Positions 55,389 to 64,000 of a stretch of DNA of 64,000 nucleotides are shown piece by piece. A model generated the notes under the pieces. It searched no databases, had not been told where the DNA came from, and saw only the letters and a program-made list of their open reading frames with translations. The DNA comes from Bacteroidales bacterium (GTDB taxonomy: Bacteria > Bacteroidota > Bacteroidia > Bacteroidales > UBA932): positions 1 to 64,000 of the forward strand of contig SUYL01000039.1 of assembly GCA_015060445.1 (NCBI GenBank). The letters are read 5' to 3'. The position numbers and the translations under genes were made by a program. How positions within the stretch are numbered: position 1 is the first letter of the stretch; every line of letters begins with the position of its first letter.

Positions 55389-57572
55389 TTATTTTACATA
55401 AAACGGCCAGTGGATACCAAGTTTCAGAGCCTTTTGCGTCCTTATGTATCTGTAGGATGAGAAATAATCGCTGTCGGGCCATCCAAGTGCTGCATTCTCA
55501 TATTTTACAAATATGCTGGCGCGTTTCCACTGAAGGTTTACAAATGCGTCTATATAAGGGGTGTTTCCAATTTTTTCAACTTTCTGGTTATAGAATACTC
55601 CCAATGCAGGGGAGTAGCCTTGTGCGTAGTAATCTGATGTGTAGATTGCATTGGCTCCCACCTGTACATTAAGGACATTCTTAACAAGCCAGAACTGGAA
55701 ATAGTATTTAAGATCCAGTGCCAGTTCCGGAAGAGGGACAACTTCCTCGTCTGATGAGATCTGGAACAGCACCTTGTTCTCAAAATGGAATTTCCACAAT
55801 CTTATGTCCTTTTTAAGATAGGCTGTAAGGATACTCATGGACTCGGGGTTCTGCCTTACAATGGAGAGTGAGTCGAAGTATGTGTTGTTCTTGAGCATGG
55901 CATACCCGAAGAATGCCTCCATTTTCCAGTCGGGAATATCCAGTTTTGCCTCAATTCTGGTTTGGGTGGTCTTCTCAAAATCATTCTTCCATACATAGTG
56001 GTTTGTGTATGCATTGTTGAAGAAATAGTTGGGGCGTTCCTGGGATATGTGGAGTTTCCCGGTAAGGTGTATTCCTTGCGGCATCCCTTTCGGATATGAG
56101 GAGAACTTCATTTTCCCTTCAATTGAAAAGTCATTCTGGTAGTATCCTGCAAAGTTGTATATACCAATGCCGTCCCATGAAAAATAACGTTTCAGTTTGC
56201 CGCCTGCCCCAAAGTACATATACATGTTGTTCTGCTTCTCAGTACTGTTGCCCTGGAGGAAGAACTGCTGTTCAAAGCCATAAAGGCTAAGGTACTGGTG
56301 CCCGATTCCAGCACTCACGTTGGATACAATTGCCTCTTTTGCCCAAGGCTGCATATTTATGAAGAACCTGTTCTCCAGTTTGAATACCCTCATTGAGTCG
56401 GCACTCGTTGTGGGATTGATGTAAAACTTGTTGTTGTACAGTTCCCTCCCCAAAGTGTCGGTAAGTGAGATGTTGTCTGTATATTTCTTTGAGTAGAACG
56501 AGGCGTCAAAACTGTGCCCTATATATGCCATGGTACCTTCTCCCAGATCCTTCTCCTCCTTTACCCCCAATGAGTCGGCCTTCTGAAGGAACTTGAACGG
56601 TATGCCGTATGAGTGGGTGAGAAAGAATGTGTTTCTCTTTAGGGTATTGTCTGCGTCCTGCAGGGTTATAGGGATGATTTTTGCATCAACCAAAGTGTCC
56701 AGTACCATTGTAGGATCTGAGATACCTCCATTCTCTTCCCTTTTAATGCGGTTGAATATATATCCTCCCTGGGCAACATATCTCTTCCCAAGGTAGTTTC
56801 CTGTTATGGCAAGAGTCCTGTTGTCGGTCCTTTCATTCTGTAGCATACCCGCTGCGCCATACCTCTGGTACAGGAAGTTTACGTTGAATGAAGGGGTGAA
56901 GTTCTGTGTGTGCAGGAACCTTATATTGCTCTCCTCCAACTTCTTGTTGGCAAACAGTGTCCCCCAGTATCCAAGTTCTGTATATGGTGTCTTGGTATTG
57001 TAGAACGGAAGCGTTTCAGGGGTATATGAATATGGGAGATAGTAGTCAAAGAAAGGGAACACCTTAAAGTGCGGCCTGAGAAACCAGTTGTTGTACTGCA
57101 TTGCCGATCCTGATACTCCCAGGTAATTTGCTCCGGCATCATATCTCTGGTGCGGCTGCTCCGAGAACCATTCGTGGAATGTGGTGTCGGGCTTTATGCT
57201 TACAGGTTTGTTGAAATATGTGTCGGCATTCCACAGGAACATTCTCTTGTCCTTTGTCGCATTGTCAAACACATATGTGTACAGGATGCGGGGTGTATGC
57301 CTGAGGACGCTGTCCTTGTAGTTCCATACACTGTCGCGGTACATCCTCTTCAGTTCCTTTTTGGAATAGACAACAGTTGCAGCGCTGTCGGGATTCATCT
57401 GCAAAGAATCTGATGCCGCTAAGGTAAGGGAATCTGCACCTGATGCCAGTTTCAATGAATCAATATCCTGAGCATAAGCCTGTGGAATGAACAATAATGA
57501 AACAGCCACCAGAACTGTCAGGTATCCAAGATATTCCAATATATTTCTTCTTTCTCTCATAAATCTATTCAT
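55389..57572 (-). CDS. Putative outer membrane porin (Porin_10 type)
   Basis: The 727-residue beta-rich protein has an N-terminal signal anchor (YLGYLTVLVAVSLLFIPQAYAQ) and a Ser/Ala-rich linker (SLKLASGADSLTLAASDSLQ). Many amphipathic strands end with an aromatic C-terminal region (LKLGIHWPFYVK). It fits the Bacteroidota putative porin family. It starts eight bases inside the end of the MurU-like gene and ends at the MltF-like start, so it is translationally coupled to both. Confidence 0.82.
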   Translation of the reverse strand: MNRFMRERRNILEYLGYLTVLVAVSLLFIPQAYAQDIDSLKLASGADSLTLAASDSLQMNPDSAATVVYSKKELKRMYRDSVWNYKDSVLRHTPRILYTYVFDNATKDKRMFLWNADTYFNKPVSIKPDTTFHEWFSEQPHQRYDAGANYLGVSGSAMQYNNWFLRPHFKVFPFFDYYLPYSYTPETLPFYNTKTPYTELGYWGTLFANKKLEESNIRFLHTQNFTPSFNVNFLYQRYGAAGMLQNERTDNRTLAITGNYLGKRYVAQGGYIFNRIKREENGGISDPTMVLDTLVDAKIIPITLQDADNTLKRNTFFLTHSYGIPFKFLQKADSLGVKEEKDLGEGTMAYIGHSFDASFYSKKYTDNISLTDTLGRELYNNKFYINPTTSADSMRVFKLENRFFINMQPWAKEAIVSNVSAGIGHQYLSLYGFEQQFFLQGNSTEKQNNMYMYFGAGGKLKRYFSWDGIGIYNFAGYYQNDFSIEGKMKFSSYPKGMPQGIHLTGKLHISQERPNYFFNNAYTNHYVWKNDFEKTTQTRIEAKLDIPDWKMEAFFGYAMLKNNTYFDSLSIVRQNPESMSILTAYLKKDIRLWKFHFENKVLFQISSDEEVVPLPELALDLKYYFQFWLVKNVLNVQVGANAIYTSDYYAQGYSPALGVFYNQKVEKIGNTPYIDAFVNLQWKRASIFVKYENAALGWPDSDYFSSYRYIRTQKALKLGIHWPFYVK

Positions 57573-58365
57573 TCAAAAGTTTGCGGCACAAATGTTCCGC
57601 CTTCTCAAGGGAATCCAGTTTGCCCACATCCACCATCTCAAGGTTGTTGCAAACATACCCTTTTATGATGTATTTGTCGGCCATCTTAAGGTAGAAATCC
57701 ACTATAGGGAACCTTTCAGGCATATCCTGCATCAATCTGAAAATCTCCGGAGAGATTACATGTGTCCCTGCAAATGCATATTTTTTCAGGGAGTGTTCCT
57801 TCAGGAACCCCTCTGCATCAAAGTTTGCGGAAGGTTCCCTCCTCAACTCGGCAAAAGGTGACTTCACTTCTCCCGACAAAACATTCATCCATCCGGTAAG
57901 GTTGTTTTCTGTGTCGAACAGAAAATACCTTGATGTCTCCCGTTCACTTACAAGTAAGGTTGCCAACGGTGTATCCGGAGATATGGATTCTGCCATATGA
58001 GCCTCATAGAACTCCTCCAGGTTGAGGTTGGAGATAATGTCCACGTTGTGCACAAGGAACGGCTCCCCGTCATTCAGAAGTGCGGCAGCGTGCCTGATGC
58101 CGCCTCCGGTCTCCCTGAGAAGGTCGGTCTCGTCGGAGAAGAAAACCTTTATTCCAAAATTGCCGTTATCCTCCACATAGTTGCGGATCTTCTCTGCAAA
58201 ATGGTGCAGATTTATCACCACCTCATTGTATCCGCTCCTTTTAAGTTTCTCAATGATATGCCCCAATAAAGGTTTTGAGCACACCGGTACCAATGCCTTT
58301 GGCATGGTGTCTGTGATTGGCTTGAGCCTTGTCCCCAAACCTGCTGCAAAAATGAGGGCCCTCAT
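57565..58365 (-). CDS. MurU-like sugar-1-phosphate nucleotidyltransferase
   Basis: The 266-residue enzyme has the pyrophosphorylase signature FAAGLGTRLKPITDTMPKALVPV, then LVHNVDI (metal-binding Asp) and GTHVISPEIF. Next to an AmgK-like kinase this points to MurNAc-1-phosphate uridylylation, giving UDP-MurNAc and bypassing de novo synthesis. On sequence alone it could serve another sugar phosphate. The stop overlaps the porin start by eight bases. Confidence 0.82.
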   Translation of the reverse strand: MRALIFAAGLGTRLKPITDTMPKALVPVCSKPLLGHIIEKLKRSGYNEVVINLHHFAEKIRNYVEDNGNFGIKVFFSDETDLLRETGGGIRHAAALLNDGEPFLVHNVDIISNLNLEEFYEAHMAESISPDTPLATLLVSERETSRYFLFDTENNLTGWMNVLSGEVKSPFAELRREPSANFDAEGFLKEHSLKKYAFAGTHVISPEIFRLMQDMPERFPIVDFYLKMADKYIIKGYVCNNLEMVDVGKLDSLEKAEHLCRKLLNE

Positions 58366-58370
58366 AATCC

Positions 58371-59792
58371 TTAAAACTCCTGTTTTATATCCTGTTCCCT
58401 ATGGTACAGGATAACGCTTATGTTGTATTTCTTTGCAAGATACTCTGCCAGATGCTGGGCACAGTAAACCGAGCGGTGCTGTCCTCCTGTACAGCCGAAA
58501 CTGAACATGAGGTTTGTAAATTTGCGCTCCATATAGCGTGTTACATGGGCATCTGCCATCTCATATACATGAGAAAGGAATTTTGTAACCTCGCCATCCT
58601 CTTCAAGGAACTCAATTACCTCCTTGTCAAGCCCTGTAAAATGTTTGAAATGGTCATATTTTCCAGGGTTGTTTATGGCTCGGCAGTCAAATACATAACC
58701 TCCTCCGTTGCCGCTCGTATCTACAGGAATACCTTTCTTGTATGAAAAACTGAATATCCTTACCTCAAGTTTCCTCTCTGCCCTCAGGTCTGAGAACTGG
58801 CGCATATTGGTAAGTTCCGTAAGGATCTCCTGGATGTACGGATACTCTGTAAACGGTTCTTCATTTATGAGTTTGCGCAAATTGTCAATGGCAAAAGGAA
58901 CACTCTGCAAAAAGTGCGGCTTCTTCTCAAAATATCCCCTGAAACCGTATGCTCCAAGCACCTGCATTGTGCGGAACAGTACAAACAGCCTCAATTTTTT
59001 GTAGAACTCCTCTCTTGGAATGTCCTTGTAAGGCTTTAGGGCCTCACGGTATGTCTCAATGAGGGTCTCCTTGAGTTCGGTAGGGTAGTTTGCCTTTGCC
59101 TGCCATACAAAAGAGGCAAGGTCGTAGTAAAGCGGACCTTTGCGTCCTCCCTGGAAATCTATGAAATAAGGGTTGCCATCTACAAGCATTACATTTCTGG
59201 CCTGGAAATCCCTGTACATGAATATCTCCTCATTTCCCCCTTCAAGCAGGTCTGCCGCCATTTTTGTAAGGTCATCGTGCAACTTTATCTCGCTGAACTC
59301 AATTCCGGTGGTCTTGAGGAAACAGTATTTGAAGTAGTTGAAGTCAAACCACACGTTCCTTTCGTCAAACTCGGGCTGAGGGAAACAGATATTGTAATCC
59401 AACCCTTTGCCCCCTTCAAACTGCAGGCGCGGAAGGGTGGATATGGTTTTCTTCAAAAGGGAAATCTCGTCGGGAGAAAAATTGCTGGTCTCCCTGCCCT
59501 GCTCAATTGTGTTGAAAAGGGTAATGTCTCCAAGGTCTTCCTGAAGGTAGAATTCATTGTTGCTGCTGGCGCAGAGCACTTGTGGAACGGGAAGCCCTTT
59601 CAACTTGAAATGCTTTGCAATCTCCATAAAGGCAATGTTCTCCTCAATGGAGGTCCCTTTTGCCCCAATGAGTGTTATTCCGCTTCCCGATATCCTGAAG
59701 TACCTTCTGTTGCTGCCGCTGGAAGGCAATTCATATATGCTTTCCGGTTTCTGTTTGGTATATTGTTCAAATAATTTCTCTAACTCCTTCAT
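58371..59792 (-). CDS. AmgK-like sugar kinase fused to a RapZ C-terminal domain
   Basis: The 473-residue protein has an N-terminal APH-type kinase (about 1-325) with FMYRDFQARNVMLVDGNPYFIDFQGGRKGPLYYDLASF as catalytic loop and metal site. Residues about 340-473 match RapZ C-terminal domains, with FSFGCTGGQHRSVYCAQHLAEYL. The kinase fits anomeric phosphorylation of MurNAc or GlcNAc in cell-wall recycling. RapZ domains bind glucosamine-6-phosphate, so the fusion may sense amino sugar. The gene leads a five-gene minus-strand run. Confidence 0.88.
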   Translation of the reverse strand: MKELEKLFEQYTKQKPESIYELPSSGSNRRYFRISGSGITLIGAKGTSIEENIAFMEIAKHFKLKGLPVPQVLCASSNNEFYLQEDLGDITLFNTIEQGRETSNFSPDEISLLKKTISTLPRLQFEGGKGLDYNICFPQPEFDERNVWFDFNYFKYCFLKTTGIEFSEIKLHDDLTKMAADLLEGGNEEIFMYRDFQARNVMLVDGNPYFIDFQGGRKGPLYYDLASFVWQAKANYPTELKETLIETYREALKPYKDIPREEFYKKLRLFVLFRTMQVLGAYGFRGYFEKKPHFLQSVPFAIDNLRKLINEEPFTEYPYIQEILTELTNMRQFSDLRAERKLEVRIFSFSYKKGIPVDTSGNGGGYVFDCRAINNPGKYDHFKHFTGLDKEVIEFLEEDGEVTKFLSHVYEMADAHVTRYMERKFTNLMFSFGCTGGQHRSVYCAQHLAEYLAKKYNISVILYHREQDIKQEF

Positions 59793-59886
59793 CTCTTATT
59801 ATGCAGTAATCCTTTAAACTAACAAAATTACAAAATCTGTGCTAATTGGCAATAAAAAGGGTGATATATACCAGAAAAAATAGTTG

Positions 59887-59894
59887 TATCTTTG
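59887..59894 (+). promoter_or_regulatory. Candidate -7 box for the M28 peptidase gene
   Basis: TATCTTTG matches TAnnTTTG, 20 bases before ATG 59915. Confidence 0.55.
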
Positions 59895-59914
59895 TATGGA
59901 TTAAATACTGATAT

Positions 59915-60871
59915 ATGAAAAAGATTACATTAACCGTTTTTACCCTCATGCTTGCTTTTGGGGCACTGTTTGCCCAAGGCAACCGGGAGTATGTAAAGCA
60001 ATATGAAGTTTATACGGACGAGTACGCCAAAGATGTGGTTTACCGCCTGGCAGATGAGAAAATCAATGGCCGTGAGGCCGGCACCAGGGAGTGCGCCAAA
60101 ATAATGAGGTTCATTGCCAAGGAGTTGAAATCGTTCGGATATGATGTGGATATCCAGAAAATTACGGACAAGACCCTTGCATCAGCAATTGGCGAGCCCA
60201 AGAGCGGGAAAGTATATCCAAAGAAAATGGGCAATGTGATTGCCCGCATTGAGGGGAAAGATCCTCATAAACTCGTAGTTGTGGGTGCCCACTATGACCA
60301 TCTGGGCAATAAGCCGGGTATTGGAATCCATCCAGGTGCAGATGACAATGCTTCCGGAATAGTGGCATTGCTCTCTTTGGCCAAAATGATAAAGGCCTCG
60401 GGCATTGAACCGCAATATACCATCCTGTTCTGTGCCTGGGACGGTGAGGAAAAAGGGTTGCTCGGGTCCAAATACTTTGTATCTGAGTGGTATGCCAACC
60501 GCAGTGGGGCAGACTCGGTATGCCGTTACATGAACTTTGATATGGTGGGCCGTTCAAAGGACACATCAAAACCAACCACCACCTTTGCCTGGAACGACAA
60601 CTTCCCGTCATTGAAAACAGACTGCATAGAGGTTCTTGAAACCATTCCACAGCCATTCACTGTAATCTATGACCGTCGCCTTGGAGACGGGAAAGGGGGA
60701 TCTGACTATGCACCTTTCTCTGCCCGCAACATCCCATTTGTGGCATGGATGGAAGAGGAACTTCATGAAGACTACCACAAACCTGGTGATACTCCCGACA
60801 AAATCCACTGGGAGCGCCTCCGTAAGACTGTGCTGCTGGCATACGGTATCCTTTACGGCTGGGTAAAATAG
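59915..60871 (+). CDS. M28-family zinc peptidase, secreted
   Basis: The 318-residue enzyme has a signal peptide (to LFAQ) and a complete M28 site: GAHYDHLG (His126), GADDNASG (Asp143), WDGEEKGLLGS (Glu178-Glu179), NFDMVG and the late His in ELHEDYHKPGDTPDKI. It is an aminopeptidase or glutaminyl-cyclase-like protein acting outside the cytoplasm. The CTCCCGACA motif encodes TPDK. It contrasts with the degenerate homologue at 36240-37241. Confidence 0.93.
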   Translation: MKKITLTVFTLMLAFGALFAQGNREYVKQYEVYTDEYAKDVVYRLADEKINGREAGTRECAKIMRFIAKELKSFGYDVDIQKITDKTLASAIGEPKSGKVYPKKMGNVIARIEGKDPHKLVVVGAHYDHLGNKPGIGIHPGADDNASGIVALLSLAKMIKASGIEPQYTILFCAWDGEEKGLLGSKYFVSEWYANRSGADSVCRYMNFDMVGRSKDTSKPTTTFAWNDNFPSLKTDCIEVLETIPQPFTVIYDRRLGDGKGGSDYAPFSARNIPFVAWMEEELHEDYHKPGDTPDKIHWERLRKTVLLAYGILYGWVK

Positions 60872-60973
60872 CGGAGGTCACTTTATTGCTTAGAAGGGTA
60901 ATCCACATTTGACGGGTTGCCCTTTTTTTTGCCTTTTTTGCATTTCTTGCATTTCCTTCATTTCCTGCATTTT

Positions 60974-61099
60974 GCCGTGGGCACTATACCTCTCTCGAAA
61001 GCCTCCTGGAGGTGGTTGCTGCCCACGGTGCAACAAATTTGTTCTGTCGTGGGCAATACCCCCACCTGGAGATACCTGTAGGACACACTCCTGCCCACG
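60974..61099. repeat. Two tandem hairpins with CGTGGGCA arms
   Basis: CCGTGGGCA (60975-60983) pairs with TGCCCACGG (61020-61028), and CGTGGGCA (61048-61055) pairs with TGCCCACG (61092-61099). Each loop has further pairs. It begins the 780-base gap between the convergent M28 and BASS genes. A short minus-strand ORF here (60958-61272) looks compositional. Confidence 0.7.
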
Positions 61100-61212
61100 G
61101 TGAATTGCAGGAACTCATTCTCCCCTTCCCGACAGGGAATACCTTCAATTCTTCTGCACATTCTCCGCGGGAACCAAGTACCTTCGTTCATGCCCGTCAG
61201 AGGCTGCTCGGA

Positions 61213-61311
61213 TGGAAAAATCATCTTGACGGCTAACTCCTCATTTTTAGCCATCCTGAGGATGTCTAACATTCGTCAGACACACGCCATCACAAGACGA
61301 TGATTTTTCCA
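61213..61311. other. Multi-branch structured element
   Basis: A perfect 13-bp outer stem (TGGAAAAATCATC at 61213-61225, inverted at 61299-61311) encloses three hairpins: GGCTAA/TTAGCC (61231-61252), CATCC-TGA-GGATG (61252-61264) and GTCT/AGAC (61264-61281). The strand and function are unknown; a small RNA or a MITE remnant is possible. Confidence 0.6.
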
Positions 61312-61398
61312 GCCTCCCTTACCGCCTCTTCCGGGAAATCACTCAGGTACTTGTTCCCTCCCCGAATATGCAGACCAATAGTACTATTCAGTAAATGA

Positions 61399-61406
61399 TA
61401 AATTTG
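61399..61406 (+). promoter_or_regulatory. Candidate -7 box for the 6S-like RNA
   Basis: TAAATTTG matches TAnnTTTG. A transcript would start at about 61411-61413, just before the rod-like fold. No matching box is seen at the other end. Confidence 0.45.
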
Positions 61407-61411
61407 TAGAA

Positions 61412-61608
61412 TTTGCAACGGAAGGGAATAAAGGTCCGGTGACTCCTGGAACGGCGTAAGCAACCATTGCAGATGTGCCGTAAGATTCCCGCCTGTTTGA
61501 ACAGATGCCTCTTCGTGGATAAACTGGGCATCTGTGAGTTAGGGAATCAGGCACAGATGCAACAGGTTGCCAGCCAAGTGGAAGGTGGAACCTGACATTT
61601 ATTCCCCT
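61412..61608 (+). ncRNA. Rod-shaped structured RNA, 6S-like candidate
   Basis: Five nested stems fold bases 61424-61606 into one rod: GGGAATAAA 61424-61432 with 61598-61606; GCAACC 61460-61465 with 61565-61570; a 13-bp stem 61467-61479 with 61550-61562 (a 2x2 GA/AG bulge); GATTCCC 61484-61490 with 61542-61548; ACAGATGCC 61501-61509 with 61527-61535. The two sides of the internal bubble are about 27 bases each. Length near 190 and a closing stem, bubble and long terminal stem are the layout of 6S RNA. The plus strand is preferred for its -7 box. Confidence 0.55.
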
Positions 61609-61650
61609 GCAGTGGAAAATTCTGCAGATGTATGATTTAATTGACGGATT

Positions 61651-62544
61651 CTATTTCTTTTCGTGCATGTACATCTGCCAACTGTTGAACAGGTTCTGCC
61701 AGATGGAGTAGAGTGCTATGGATACTGATGCCAGAGGATTGAGGTAGATGTTTGCCATCCATATTCCAAGGGCGGAGTTCTTCTGCCCCAGCATCTGGCC
61801 TCCGGCAATGATGTCTCCGTAGTGGCGGCCTATCAGTTTCCCTATTCCAAACTGGATGGCGCAGATTCCAACGGATATTGTTCCAAGAATAATTATGCTG
61901 TGTACGTTTTCTGCTCCATGGAGGAATATGAAGTTGATGGTCTGCCCCAAAGTTATGGCAAGGGCCAGTGCCCAGAAGTAGAATGACCAGCTTTTGTAGC
62001 GTGCTATGGCTCCGTTAACTGCCGGAAGCCACATCTGCAGTGCCAATGCAATAAAGAACGGCAGGGCCAGAATTGGGCTCACTTTCTTGAGGATAAGCCA
62101 GAAAGAGTCCAGAAACGGCATCTGTTGCTGTACGCCAATAAAGGAGAAGAAGATTGGGGCTACAATTGCAACCATAAGGTTCCCCAGGATTACATGGGCG
62201 GTTACTGTCTCCCTGTTCGCTCCAAGGATGCAGGAGATTACTACGGAAGATGCTGCAACAGGACATATTATTGCAATCAGTACCCCTTGTGCAATAATTT
62301 CGTTTCCGCCAAGGGCCTTTGCCAGAAAATATCCTCCCAGACTCACAAGTATCTGGAACAGCAGCAGGGAGATGTTCATCCCTGTCATCTTTAGCAACCT
62401 GAGTTGCTTTATGTTTACTGCTGTAAAGTTGAGCAGAAGGATTGTAAAGATGAGATAAGGTACAACCACTACCATTGTGCTGCACCATGTGTGGAACAGC
62501 AGACCAAAAACAATTGCTATTGGCAGAACAAGACTCCGGTTCAT
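61651..62544 (-). CDS. BASS-family (bile acid:sodium symporter-like) transporter
   Basis: The 297-residue protein has about nine to ten hydrophobic spans, starting LVLPIAIVFGLLFHTWCSTM. The conserved middle AIICPVAASSVVISCILGANRETVTAHVILGNLMVAIVAPIFF and late AGGQMLGQKNSALGIWMA resemble the BASS crossover motifs. It likely carries an organic anion; bile acid, pantoate or another acid cannot be told apart. A CTTCCCGATAA motif copy lies directly upstream of its start. Confidence 0.85.
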   Translation of the reverse strand: MNRSLVLPIAIVFGLLFHTWCSTMVVVVPYLIFTILLLNFTAVNIKQLRLLKMTGMNISLLLFQILVSLGGYFLAKALGGNEIIAQGVLIAIICPVAASSVVISCILGANRETVTAHVILGNLMVAIVAPIFFSFIGVQQQMPFLDSFWLILKKVSPILALPFFIALALQMWLPAVNGAIARYKSWSFYFWALALAITLGQTINFIFLHGAENVHSIIILGTISVGICAIQFGIGKLIGRHYGDIIAGGQMLGQKNSALGIWMANIYLNPLASVSIALYSIWQNLFNSWQMYMHEKK

Positions 62545-62600
62545 CTTCCCGATAATTTTGTGTTTCTGCAGACAAATTTACAATATTTTTGGCTGGTATG

Positions 62601-64000
62601 TCATCCCTGGCCCTGAGATTTTACATCAATTGGTGCTTCCCAACTGTTCCAGCCGGTATGTGCAAAGGTGCGCACAAAAATCTTTCCTCCGTATTTTGCA
62701 TATATTTTATTCCCTATGAACGCCAATGCATCAACTTTTCTTCCTGCGCCTGGGAGGGGCAGTATTGCCCTTACCCTTCCGTTCTGGTCACATACCTGTA
62801 TTCCTATAGGGGTGGCAATGTAGAGGTTCCCCAATGTGTCAAATGCCATATTCCCGTATGGGGTATGGTTGTGGTTGTTGGTGTTGTGGAGCCAGTAGAA
62901 CTGCTGACCGCAGTGGAGGGAGCCGTCGGGAGCAATGAGGTAACTTATGAGCCAGTCGGAGTTCTTTTCGGTTGCTATGAGCATTTTCCTGTTGGGGTAA
63001 ATTGCAATTTCTTTTCCCGACAATGGGAGTGCATCCATTTTTGCCGCCTTTCTTGAATTCTTTTTAAGGAGGAATATTTCCCCCTCGCAGGTGGTGATGT
63101 ACTTGTCTCCATTGTGCAGCGGAAGTACCCTGTATGGATTTTTTACATATTTTGATGCTTCTGCTGTATGGCGTCCGCCAGATTTCCCTGAACCTGAAAT
63201 TCCTTTTGGATTGTTGTATCCTGTGTGTGATTCCCTATTATTGTACTCTACTGGTGAGTCCAGCAGTTGTGCCAGAGTGTCTCCCAGTGACTGCATATCT
63301 TCAGAGGTGGCTTCCTGCCACTCTTCTCCCTTTGCCAGAAGTGATTTGAGCATTCCGTTCATGGATTCCCCTGCCTGAACTTTGGCAGGCCATCCTCTCC
63401 AGAGCCAACGCATGGCATCGGGGTAGGCGCGGGTGCCATAGTATATGCTGTGGGTACCGCGGTCCCATTTGTAGTCGAATTCATATCCGGCAAAATTGAG
63501 GGCAGAGGCCATGAGCTGGTTCTGTTCCCACCAGTCTCCAAATATGTGGTTCCAGGTGTCGTTTACACCATCCTGGAGGTATATGCGCAGAGGCTTGGGC
63601 TCAGTTTTGCGGACAAGTGCCGGGTACTCGTTTCCCCCGCGCATTGCTACAAAAGTTCCTACTGAACTATATACGCGGGCAAAAAGGTCCGGCCTTTCCC
63701 AGGCTGTGGTAAAGGCGGCAATGCCGCTGCTGCTGGCGCCGGTGATAGCCCTGTCGTTGGGGTCTTGGGAAATGAGGATTCTGCGCCCGTCGGGAGTAAC
63801 CATCTTCTCAACAAGGGGGATTACTTCTGTTTCAAGGAATGTTGCCAGACGGTTGTCTGTGCGGTCAAATTCGTTGCTGCGGTTGTAGCGGGCAACAGTG
63901 CCGTCTTCATTGTAACTCACACCAGGCTGGAGAAAGATGCCAATGGTTACAGGCATTTCGCCGGTGGCAATGAGGTTGTCAATGACGGTAATTGCACCAA
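62601..64000 (-). CDS. Secreted esterase-like enzyme with C-terminal propeller-like region (5' end outside window)
   Basis: The frame continues through the window end, so the N terminus is missing (the visible part begins GAITVIDNLIATGEMPVTIG). An enterochelin-esterase-like alpha/beta hydrolase has the nucleophile in ITGASSSGIAAF, an Asp in YLQDGVNDTWNHIFGDWW and the His in DRGTHSIYYG. After a low-complexity linker (about residues 240-275 of the visible part) comes an SMP-30/propeller-like region (YGNMAFDTLGNLYIATPIGIQVCDQNGR). Such fusions act on carbohydrate or siderophore esters; the substrate here is unknown. Confidence 0.85.
   Translation of the reverse strand, partial: GAITVIDNLIATGEMPVTIGIFLQPGVSYNEDGTVARYNRSNEFDRTDNRLATFLETEVIPLVEKMVTPDGRRILISQDPNDRAITGASSSGIAAFTTAWERPDLFARVYSSVGTFVAMRGGNEYPALVRKTEPKPLRIYLQDGVNDTWNHIFGDWWEQNQLMASALNFAGYEFDYKWDRGTHSIYYGTRAYPDAMRWLWRGWPAKVQAGESMNGMLKSLLAKGEEWQEATSEDMQSLGDTLAQLLDSPVEYNNRESHTGYNNPKGISGSGKSGGRHTAEASKYVKNPYRVLPLHNGDKYITTCEGEIFLLKKNSRKAAKMDALPLSGKEIAIYPNRKMLIATEKNSDWLISYLIAPDGSLHCGQQFYWLHNTNNHNHTPYGNMAFDTLGNLYIATPIGIQVCDQNGRVRAILPLPGAGRKVDALAFIGNKIYAKYGGKIFVRTFAHTGWNSWEAPIDVKSQGQG

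Noticed and set aside
60958..61272. 104-codon minus-strand ORF in the convergent gap
   Set aside because: It spans two perfect inverted-repeat blocks and shows no recognisable domain; structure explains the sequence better.
61290..61538. Minus-strand 82-codon open frame with protein-like composition
   Set aside because: It has no ATG and overlaps the nested stems of the 6S-like RNA. A pseudogene remnant is possible but less likely.
61424..61606. Cobalamin riboswitch
   Set aside because: GGGAA and CGGTGA strings recall the B12 element, but the conserved box and order are absent and no gene follows on the plus strand.

Overview
The window reads as a chromosome segment from a member of Bacteroidota, most likely Bacteroidales. 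The supporting signs are promoters with the TAnnTTTG -7 box (two have a TTTG -33 box exactly 19 bases upstream), almost no Shine-Dalgarno sequences, a DUF4492-cydA-cydB operon, a Porin_10 type porin, a TonB-dependent receptor, secreted MG2-type proteins and a Bacteroidota-sized CstA. Family names below come from reading the translations, not from database searches.

Layout. 1-4714: two tRNA-Asp copies, a serine-hydrolase lipoprotein and cytochrome bd oxidase. 4708-6172 (minus): glutaminase and a half-length LysR regulator. 6388-10958: an XRE-cupin regulator with an acyl-CoA ligase, an SDR, and CstA. 11155-12538 (minus): asnA behind a leader holding a 27-residue, Asn-rich peptide ORF and a terminator, i.e. 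an apparent asparagine attenuator. 12596-14324: a REP-associated (Y1/HUH) transposase gene between two hairpin-bearing direct repeats. 14378-17653: cobU-cobT-cobS-cobC for the last steps of cobamide assembly. 17719-23128 (minus): tandem secreted MG2 proteins. 23313-31861: amidase, uvrB, a Rel/SpoT protein with a damaged hydrolase motif, and uvrA. 32032-43549: M13 peptidase, an inverted-repeat element, mtgA, an ATPase, an M28 protein lacking catalytic residues, enolase, a TPR protein and several small genes. 43573-52564 (minus): TolC, RND pump, adaptor, TonB receptor and an AraC regulator. 52923-59792 (minus): tRNA-Gly, then a murein-recycling cluster (AmgK-RapZ fusion, MurU-like, porin, MltF-like, LolC/E-like). 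59915-64000: an intact M28 peptidase, a 780-base convergent gap with strong RNA-like structure including a 6S-like rod, a BASS-family transporter and an esterase that runs off the window.

Three themes cut across the genes. First, the 10-mer TGTCGGGAAG (either strand) occurs 15 times by my hand count, in several reading frames and in intergenic DNA, where chance predicts about 0.1. Second, GC-rich tandem repeats of about 12-84 bases occur between genes and also inside genes without breaking the frame (cobU, cobT, the AraC gene). Third, several gaps hold large nested inverted repeats (34063-34309, 52795-52923, 60974-61606). The best candidates for undescribed biology are the asnA attenuator, the high-frequency 10-mer, the in-frame minisatellites and the 6S-like RNA.
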